Positions 1-5,706 of a stretch of 20,046 nucleotides of DNA are shown in pieces; position 1 is the stretch's first letter, and each line of letters begins with the position of its first letter. Made by a program: the position numbers and the translations under genes. Source of the stretch: Euryarchaeota archaeon UBA88 (GTDB lineage Archaea; Thermoplasmatota; Poseidoniia; Poseidoniales; Poseidoniaceae); the NCBI GenBank assembly GCA_002499545.1, contig DAME01000013.1, positions 1 through 20,046 of the forward strand. The letters run 5' to 3'. The notes beneath the pieces were generated by a model. It made no database searches and was not told the DNA's origin. It saw only the letters and a program-made list of their open reading frames with translations.

Positions 1-2
1 CT

Positions 3-2495
3 GCTGACCTCTTGATGGAAGCACCGGCATCTCTGGTTGAAGACGACGTTCTTGGAGCGCCTGACAACCTCGTGGGCGAACAAGCTGGAGCAACCATTCG
101 AAGCAGTGCTGAAGTTGATGAAGTTCCCGGAGATAAACTCGAAGGAACCCTTCATGAAGTCGAAAAGTCAACCCTCAATGCTGATGGTGAAATCATCAAG
201 CAGTCTGTCAAGGGTGTCCTCAAAGTCAACAATCCATCAGCTGAAGATCGAATCTATGACATTGACGTTATGCTAGACAATGCTGAATCGACCGATATTG
301 GTGGCGACCAAGTTTCCGTCGATGAACTTGAAGCCGGTGCGAATTACAGCATGAAGTACAAGGTCGACGGAAAGCGTATGCTTGTAATGCGAGAACGCTT
401 GGACACCAATCCTGACCGTTCAGACGGTCGTTCTCTTTCCGTCCCGTCCGTTGAAGAGGGAGGACCTATTTCACTTGAAATCGAAGTCGAAAACGTCTCA
501 ATGGTTTCTGTGGACAACATCGTTGTTTCCCGTCCAATCCCTACGGAAATGGTTTTCGAAAACACTGGCGCAGCAGTTCAAGAAGGCGGATCAATGACTT
601 GGAGTATCGGCTCTATGGCTCCAGGTGAAACACAAGTCCTCAGTATTCAAGGTGAAGTTGTTGCTACAAGTACCAAGGCCATTGATGCTGGTTCAGCATC
701 ACTAACCTACACTGCAAACTCCACACTGTCGAATTTGAATTTCAGAGAACTCGATGCGTTCTGCCGTGGTTTCTCTTACATGCGTGTGCGTGAGGATGAG
801 CGCCCGGACAACTGGTTGTGTCGAACGACCTTTGAGAACCGCTCGTCGTTTGCAGTGGACTTGGTGAAGTTGCAAGTTCGAATGAAGGGAAGTGACGATC
901 TGTTATTCGACATTCATGATGTCAAGCAGGATGTCCTACCGCATGGAAAGTGGGAAAGCGATGAAAGAACCGTTATGGCTCACTCAAAACCTGATTTCGC
1001 CACCGAACTTGCCTACACCATTTTACCCCGTGCGTCTCGCTCGACTGAGGGAACAATCACCTTAGAATCGAAGATGCTGCAAATCGTTGAAGCAAAACTC
1101 GAAAAGACCTACTCCACAAGTGGACTGCGGTCGTATCGCTCACAGAAGGTGAACGCTTGCCTCACCATGACAAATTCAGGTTCTTCTGACATCGTCTTAA
1201 TGCGCATTACTGATGACATCCCCGGACTCTTCGAAGCACCTGACCCAGCGACCATCGTCATCAAGATTGACGGTAAGGTACTCGAGGCAGATGAAGCCAA
1301 GAGCGGGTATGAAGTTGAAGTCATCAACGGAATTACCTTGGAGAAGATGAACCGCTCGCCTGATGGTGATGGTTTTACACTGGCACTCACCGTAGGAAAG
1401 CGTGGCCCGATTTCTCTAAAGCCGGGCAAAAACATGACAATGGAATACGAACTTGTGTCACCTGACCCGACTCCAAGTAATTCCAACATCACAGCACCTG
1501 CTCAAATCGTGGCCAAAGCAGACCGATACGGTCCGCTCTACACGTGTGAAGCTGAGGACGCCCCCGCAATCAGCGTCATTCACCATCGACGTGACTTCTC
1601 TGCTGGTAAGCAGGCAATTCCATTGGGTGGTAAGGGACGGTACGAAGTCCTCCTCTTGTTCGCAAACGATGGCGATACAGCCCTACAAGACGTCTATATC
1701 AACGACGTCATTCCTGACAATTTCGAAATCAAGGAATGGCACATTCGAGGAGCTGGCGGTAAAAAGCGAGACGACTGCGAAATGACCACTGAATCGAGCG
1801 AAGATGGAACTCACATCACCTGGATGATTCCACTCGTTGAAAAGGGAGAGCGACTCGATGTTTCGTTTGAAATCAAGGGATCTGGTGAGATTGATGCTGA
1901 AGCACTGAGCCGATTCCATGGTGTCCACTTCGGAGACGAAGTCGAAACCGCAGACGTCCCTGCGGCAGAATCAGAAGCATCCGATGAACAGGCTACTGAG
2001 GAAGCCGCTGAATCTTCAGAAGAGACTGCGGAAGAAGCTGTTGAAGCTCCTAAGGTCTCGTGGCGAGAAGATGTGCTGCTCCGTGTGATGGAAGCTGCGG
2101 GAATTGATGTCAGTGAGCGCGAAGCATTCATCGAACACGCTGCTGATTTTGATTCAGATGACAACGGCTACTTGAAGAAGAAAGAACTTGAAACGGCTGC
2201 CGAGGCTTGGAACTCGAACCAGACTGGAGAGGCCGCTGAGGAAGTTGCCGAAGAAGCATCATCTGAAGAGGCTGCTGAGGAAGTTGTCGAAGAAGCATCA
2301 TCTGAAGAGGCCGCTGAGGAAGCAGTCGAAGAAGCATCATCTGAAGAGGCCGCTGAGGAAGCAGTCGAAGAAGTCGCTGAGGATGTTGCGGAAGATTCTG
2401 ACGATGCAGCGGAAGAAAAGATATGCCCAATTTGCATGTCAAGTAATCCAATTGATGCAATCACGTGTCCGTCATGTGCCTTCGTGTTCGTTTGA
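3..2495 (+). CDS. DUF11-like repeat protein with EF-hand, acidic repeats and C-terminal zinc ribbon (5' partial)
   Basis: The reading frame is open to the left edge of the window, so the true start lies outside it; the TTG at 12 and ATG at 15 are internal candidates only. The visible 830 or so residues contain several beta-sandwich segments of the DUF11/CARDB kind, with phrases such as DDIPGLFEAP and NDVIPDNFEI, where an aspartate precedes IP. After these comes a perfect EF-hand loop, DSDDNGYLKKKE, encoded at 2151-2186. Next is a Glu/Ala/Ser-rich 13-residue tandem repeat (2232-2373) and finally a zinc ribbon, CPIC-x10-CPSC, at 2424-2477. I see no membrane helix or sorting signal in the visible part, and the zinc ribbon suggests that at least the C-terminus is cytoplasmic. 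DUF11 domains are more usual on cell-surface proteins, so location is uncertain. The function is unknown to me. The gene is followed by a convergent minus-strand gene after a 49-bp gap. Confidence 0.8.
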   Translation, partial: ADLLMEAPASLVEDDVLGAPDNLVGEQAGATIRSSAEVDEVPGDKLEGTLHEVEKSTLNADGEIIKQSVKGVLKVNNPSAEDRIYDIDVMLDNAESTDIGGDQVSVDELEAGANYSMKYKVDGKRMLVMRERLDTNPDRSDGRSLSVPSVEEGGPISLEIEVENVSMVSVDNIVVSRPIPTEMVFENTGAAVQEGGSMTWSIGSMAPGETQVLSIQGEVVATSTKAIDAGSASLTYTANSTLSNLNFRELDAFCRGFSYMRVREDERPDNWLCRTTFENRSSFAVDLVKLQVRMKGSDDLLFDIHDVKQDVLPHGKWESDERTVMAHSKPDFATELAYTILPRASRSTEGTITLESKMLQIVEAKLEKTYSTSGLRSYRSQKVNACLTMTNSGSSDIVLMRITDDIPGLFEAPDPATIVIKIDGKVLEADEAKSGYEVEVINGITLEKMNRSPDGDGFTLALTVGKRGPISLKPGKNMTMEYELVSPDPTPSNSNITAPAQIVAKADRYGPLYTCEAEDAPAISVIHHRRDFSAGKQAIPLGGKGRYEVLLLFANDGDTALQDVYINDVIPDNFEIKEWHIRGAGGKKRDDCEMTTESSEDGTHITWMIPLVEKGERLDVSFEIKGSGEIDAEALSRFHGVHFGDEVETADVPAAESEASDEQATEEAAESSEETAEEAVEAPKVSWREDVLLRVMEAAGIDVSEREAFIEHAADFDSDDNGYLKKKELETAAEAWNSNQTGEAAEEVAEEASSEEAAEEVVEEASSEEAAEEAVEEASSEEAAEEAVEEVAEDVAEDSDDAAEEKICPICMSSNPIDAITCPSCAFVFV
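2232..2373 (+). repeat. 39-bp in-frame tandem repeat, about 3.6 copies
   Basis: Copies start at 2232, 2271, 2310 and 2349, and the last is partial. Each unit encodes 13 residues of the pattern AAEEVAEEASSEE, giving a strongly acidic, probably helical or disordered linker between the EF-hand and the zinc ribbon. Copies differ by only a few bases, mostly at the GTT-GCC / GTT-GTC / GCA-GTC position, which suggests recent duplication by slippage. The repeat lies inside the coding region and keeps frame. Confidence 0.9.
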
Positions 2496-2544
2496 ACCGA
2501 AGTTGGTGAACGTCCAACCCGAGAGGGTGAGAACCGCTGAAACG

Positions 2545-2964
2545 CTAGAATGGCAGAACCCACTGTGGCCACTGCTCATTATCAGATGACTTACTCACAA
2601 TGATGAGTACAGGTCGGCCAATTGCCGAGAGTACCTCTTCAAGCGGAGTTCCGGTAGAGGGAGGAATCACGCCATCTCGCATGTCAACTGCTAGCCAAGC
2701 ATCGGGATACTGTCCCTTCCACGCATCGAGTTCTGCTTCGATACCTTCCGGAGGAATACCTTGCCGAACACTGGCGATAAAACCCCAGTCGCTGAAGCAT
2801 CTTCTTTGAGCATCAGACCACAAAAATATACGTGGATGTGATGGAAGGCGTTCGAGCTGTTCAATCGCTTCAAACTCCGTTACGCAAACAGGGCGATTCG
2901 GCATTGGCATAGGCAATGAATGTCGCCAAGTGCGATCCAAATCTATAGGCTCACGGCGACGCAT
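2545..2964 (-). CDS. Small protein of unknown function
   Basis: This 139-residue reading frame is the longest open frame in the gap between two plus-strand genes. Its composition looks like a folded soluble protein: many Trp (WRHS, FLWSD, DWGF, DAWK, AWLAVD, QWPQW) and alternating hydrophobic strands such as RIFLWSD and RPVLIIVSK. I recognise no family, and see no signal peptide or membrane helix. The ATG at 2964 is the outermost start; ATGs at 2907 and 2901 (MPMPNRP) would shorten it by about 20 residues. A weak AT-rich stretch around 2982-2990 could act as its promoter, shared divergently with the DUF106 gene. It breaks what would otherwise be a run of same-strand genes ahead of the DUF106-cmk-cbf5 operon. 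The frame could still be fortuitous, but the overlapping frames on the other strand are shorter and look less protein-like. Confidence 0.6.
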   Translation of the reverse strand: MRRREPIDLDRTWRHSLPMPMPNRPVCVTEFEAIEQLERLPSHPRIFLWSDAQRRCFSDWGFIASVRQGIPPEGIEAELDAWKGQYPDAWLAVDMRDGVIPPSTGTPLEEVLSAIGRPVLIIVSKSSDNEQWPQWVLPF

Positions 2965-3048
2965 GGATTGGCTACAACGGTCTATGATTTCAACGTTCTT
3001 CTCTATCGATTAAACCCGTTCATTGGAAACCATTTCAAGCGAACCTTC

Positions 3049-3984
3049 ATGCCCTCTATGCTACGCCCACATACTATGGCAAGCGCCAATGCTCCACCAC
3101 CGCAACCACCCGGTGGCTCAATGCTCATGATGCTCGGTGTCATGCTGCTGATGACCGTATTGCTGATCAATCCCGAAATTCGATTGTTCTTAGGAGAGAC
3201 TGCAGACCCTGTCCTTGGACCGCTGTTGCCCGAAGAGTCGTACTTCGTGTTCACAGTTTTGATTCTTGGAAGTTTTTCGATGACACTGAATACGGTTCTT
3301 CGAAACTTCTTCACCGACCCGCTTGCTCAAGCGCACATTGGTCACCGAAATGGGCAAGTCCGCAAAATGCTGAACGATGCAAGAATCTCTCGTGACACAA
3401 TTCTACAAGAAAAGGCAACAACGCTGCAGCAACAAATGATGCCAGAACAGTTGAAGGTTCAGATGGGAGCCATGAAGCCAATGGTATTCACCATTGTATT
3501 TATCATGGCAATCTTTGCATGGCTGACCACGACTGTTGAAAACTTCCGTGTTGACTATGTATCCTTGCCTTGGGCATCCGAGTGGAATCTGCTTGATGAC
3601 AAGTTTCTCTTTTTCCCAGCTTGGATTTGTGCATATATCTGCATGAGTGCTCCACTCGGTCGAATCATTGACCGCCACATCAAACTGTTCCGCTATCGAA
3701 AGCATCCCTTGGTAGAAGCAGGTAAAACCATCAAAGAGCCGCTTCTCCATCTTGTTGCAACATCAACGACGACTGAAAGCAGTGATGCTCGAAGAAGAAG
3801 AGAGCGAAGTCAGCGAAGTAATCCTACGAAGAATCGTTCAACTGCGAAAGAAGAGAGTACCGCTAGAAGCAGTTCGAACAGACGCTCTCGCAGTTCCGAA
3901 TGCCCTGAGTGCGGCATGGATAAAATTACCAAATTGGGTCCACGTACTAAACGCTGCGATGTATGCCGTCATGAGTGGGTGTAA
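3049..3984 (+). CDS. DUF106 / EMC3-TMCO1-like membrane insertase of the Oxa1 superfamily, with C-terminal zinc ribbon
   Basis: Archaeal DUF106 proteins are related to YidC/Oxa1/Get1 and eukaryotic EMC3/TMCO1, and are thought to insert proteins into the membrane at the ribosome. Counting from ATG 3049 (311 aa), membrane helices lie at about 25-40, 64-85, 143-162 and 187-207. Helices 2 and 3 are separated by a charged, Gln-rich coiled-coil segment (about 88-142), the standard layout of the family. After the last helix comes an unusual Ser/Arg-rich basic linker (about 240-283) and a zinc ribbon, CPEC-x14-CDVC (Cys 285, 288, 303, 306), ending in RHEWV. The zinc ribbon is not a usual part of the family. 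The frame opens further upstream, but 3049 or ATG 3076 (MASANAPPP) fits better because the N-terminus is then short and followed directly by the first helix. Cytidylate kinase follows after 2 nt, so the genes are co-transcribed. Adjacency to cmk and cbf5 is typical of archaea and supports the call. Confidence 0.85.
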   Translation: MPSMLRPHTMASANAPPPQPPGGSMLMMLGVMLLMTVLLINPEIRLFLGETADPVLGPLLPEESYFVFTVLILGSFSMTLNTVLRNFFTDPLAQAHIGHRNGQVRKMLNDARISRDTILQEKATTLQQQMMPEQLKVQMGAMKPMVFTIVFIMAIFAWLTTTVENFRVDYVSLPWASEWNLLDDKFLFFPAWICAYICMSAPLGRIIDRHIKLFRYRKHPLVEAGKTIKEPLLHLVATSTTTESSDARRRRERSQRSNPTKNRSTAKEESTARSSSNRRSRSSECPECGMDKITKLGPRTKRCDVCRHEWV

Positions 3985-3986
3985 GC

Positions 3987-4523
3987 ATGCCACTCATCAC
4001 CGTCTCAGGTCACCCTGGAAGCGGTACAAGCACACTGGTTCAAGGCTTGGTTGATCTCCACGGATGGTCTTCGATCAACGGTGGAGACATATTTCGTGCT
4101 GAAGCGAAACGTAGGGGGTTAGATTTAGAGGCTTTTGGCAAACTTTGCGCAATGGATGACGAAGTTGACCGGAGTTTGGATGTTCTGCTCCAAGAACACA
4201 TGAAAGAGGGAACTTACTCCATCGTCGAATCACGCCTTGCTGGTTGGTGGGCGTACAAGCTTGGGCTCAAATCTCACAGATTATGGATTGATGTCGACGA
4301 AAACGAGCGAGCAAAACGCGTCGTTTCCCGAGAAGGTGGAACACTTGAACGCGCTTTGGAAGCGAACCGTACGAGGGCCTCGGTTGATGGGCAGCGTTTC
4401 ATGGAACTCTACAATCTGCTACCTGAACAGCGAGAACCCTATACCACAGTACTGGACGCGACAAACCTCAGCAAGCAGCAAGTCTTGACTGAGGTCATCA
4501 AAATATTGGAGGCAGAGAGATGA
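3987..4523 (+). CDS. cmk: Cytidylate kinase (archaeal type)
   Basis: This enzyme phosphorylates CMP (and dCMP) to CDP using ATP in pyrimidine nucleotide metabolism. The 178-residue protein starts MPLITVSGHPGSGTST, with the P-loop at residues 8-15. Family-specific segments follow: INGGDIFRAEAKRRG (the NMP-binding region, compare the S-A-G-E-I-F-R pattern of archaeal Cmk), DEVDRSLD, and VESRLAGWWA. The ATG at 3987 is chosen over GTG 3975: it gives the usual short N-terminus before the P-loop, and a GGGTG stretch just upstream can serve as ribosome binding site. It lies 2 nt after the DUF106 stop, and its own stop overlaps the cbf5 start (ATGA at 4520-4523), so the three genes form one transcript with translational coupling. 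Confidence 0.93.
   Translation: MPLITVSGHPGSGTSTLVQGLVDLHGWSSINGGDIFRAEAKRRGLDLEAFGKLCAMDDEVDRSLDVLLQEHMKEGTYSIVESRLAGWWAYKLGLKSHRLWIDVDENERAKRVVSREGGTLERALEANRTRASVDGQRFMELYNLLPEQREPYTTVLDATNLSKQQVLTEVIKILEAER
4508..4512 (+). promoter_or_regulatory. Shine-Dalgarno site for cbf5
   Basis: The sequence GGAGG lies inside the end of the cmk coding region, 7 nt before the cbf5 ATG. It fixes the start at 4520 despite the overlap with cmk. Confidence 0.75.
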
Positions 4524-5488
4524 ATTATCACATATTGGAAACTGAACCAACAACCAATCAAGCCATCGGAGGGAGACCTGATGCACGTGACGTTGAACAG
4601 CGTTTAGCAGCGGGTTTCATCCTTCTTGACAAGCCGGCAGGACCTACATCTCACCAAGTTGCTTCATGGGCACGTGACCTCTTCGGACTTGAGCGACTCG
4701 GGCATGGAGGTACGCTTGACCCCTTTGCAACCGGAGTTCTACCACTTATGGCTGGAAAATCGATGAAACTCACAAAAAAGATTCTCAACCATCGAAAGAC
4801 GTACGTCTGCGTCTTTCGGTTTTCTGAAGAACCCGATGAAGCGAAACTTCACGAAGTCATGACACGATTAACTGGACGAGTCTACAATGTTCCTCCGGAA
4901 GTGTCCGCTGTCAAAGTTCAAGTTCGCACGAGAAAAATTTTCTCGTTTGAATTAATTGAGCGAAAAGGAAAGGACATCATCGCTCGTGTTCACTGCGAGG
5001 CTGGAACATATATTCGGACAATGGCTCGAGATATGGGTTTGCTGCTCAACATGAAAGTACAGTTGAAGGAATTACGCAGAGATACATCCGGAGTCTTTTC
5101 GCTTGATGATTGTGTGACACTTCAAGAATTAGCAGATGCACACTGGCTGTGGAAGGAATGTGGTAAACCCGAAGCCCTGCTGAGAATAATTCATCCCATT
5201 GAAAAAATGCTTCTCGACCTACCCTCTGCTACGGTGAAAGACAGTGCTGCTGCTGCCCTCGCACATGGTGCGCCGCTGTTACGTCCAGGACTGATCAACA
5301 TCGAAAAAGGCGTTCAAAGCGGCAAAGAAGTGTATGTTCAAACCTTGAAAGGCGAGGCCGTCGGTGTGGTGACACTCACGGTCAGTTCTGATGAACTGGT
5401 GAACAAGCCTGACGGCGAGATTGCTCGCCCAAACATGGTACTTCTCGATGAAGACATCTATCCACGACGGTGGAAGTCTCCAGAATGA
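4520..5488 (+). CDS. cbf5: tRNA/rRNA pseudouridine synthase Cbf5 (TruB family, H/ACA RNP catalytic subunit)
   Basis: Cbf5 converts uridine to pseudouridine, guided by H/ACA RNAs together with Nop10, Gar1 and L7Ae, and can also make tRNA pseudouridine 55. The 322-residue protein shows GFILLDKPAGPTSHQV (from residue 32), the catalytic motif GHGGTLDPFATGVLP with catalytic Asp67, and the EAGTYIRTMARDMG segment. A C-terminal PUA domain covers about 233-320 (VKDSAAAALAHGAPLLRPG and GEAVGVVTL). Length and domain order are normal for archaeal Cbf5. The N-terminal 31 residues precede the catalytic domain, as in other archaeal members. The start overlaps the cmk stop (ATGA) and is preceded by a full GGAGG Shine-Dalgarno site at 4508-4512 with 7-nt spacing. 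No gar1 or nop10 gene is in the window. Confidence 0.95.
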   Translation: MNYHILETEPTTNQAIGGRPDARDVEQRLAAGFILLDKPAGPTSHQVASWARDLFGLERLGHGGTLDPFATGVLPLMAGKSMKLTKKILNHRKTYVCVFRFSEEPDEAKLHEVMTRLTGRVYNVPPEVSAVKVQVRTRKIFSFELIERKGKDIIARVHCEAGTYIRTMARDMGLLLNMKVQLKELRRDTSGVFSLDDCVTLQELADAHWLWKECGKPEALLRIIHPIEKMLLDLPSATVKDSAAAALAHGAPLLRPGLINIEKGVQSGKEVYVQTLKGEAVGVVTLTVSSDELVNKPDGEIARPNMVLLDEDIYPRRWKSPE

Positions 5489-5706
5489 GACCTTCACGCT
5501 TCGACGTATTCTTCGTAAATATATTCCTCGGTTTCTATTCGTATTTTCAATACTGACATATGATTCCCACATCCACTTTGTCAACGAGTTGAACGGTCCC
5601 CACGACCTCAAAGCAGTCTTTTGTGAGACGGTCTACCTATCAAGTTTGAGGGCGTTTTTCGCGTTATCCGACAGTGGAGGTTTTTTCAGCACCTCATTCC
5701 ACCGGA
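5489..5706. other. 218-bp convergent intergenic region with T-tracts
   Basis: The gap lies between the 3' ends of cbf5 (+) and the surface-protein gene (-). On the + strand it has T5 at 5655-5659 and T6 at 5681-5686, which fit archaeal U-tract termination of the cmk-cbf5 transcript; no convincing hairpin precedes them. For the minus-strand transcript the only candidate is an AT-rich stretch near 5517-5525. An open frame from 5421 runs through the gap but begins inside cbf5 and has no start signals, so I regard it as noise. I see no RNA gene or inverted repeat. Confidence 0.5.
5681..5686 (+). terminator. Possible U-tract terminator of the DUF106-cmk-cbf5 operon
   Basis: A run of six T follows a G/A-rich stretch about 190 nt after the cbf5 stop. 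A T5 run at 5655-5659 lies just before it. Archaeal termination can use U-tracts alone. The assignment rests on position only. Confidence 0.3.

Noticed and set aside
2232..2373. Regularly spaced repeats that could suggest a CRISPR array
   Set aside because: The 39-bp units are head-to-tail without spacers, keep the reading frame and encode a 13-residue acidic repeat.
2168..2589. Long open frames on both strands over the acidic repeat region
   Set aside because: They are shadows of the tandem repeat; their translations are low-complexity (Ser/Ala or Lys/Arg/Leu) and have no start signals.
2920..3048. Upstream extension of the DUF106 frame from 2920
   Set aside because: The extra 43 residues have no family counterpart, overlap the minus-strand gene, and precede the AT-rich candidate promoter near 3005-3013.
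3975..3986. GTG at 3975 as start of cytidylate kinase
   Set aside because: It would overlap the DUF106 stop and add four residues before the usual short N-terminus; ATG 3987 fits the family and leaves the GGGTG stretch free as ribosome site.
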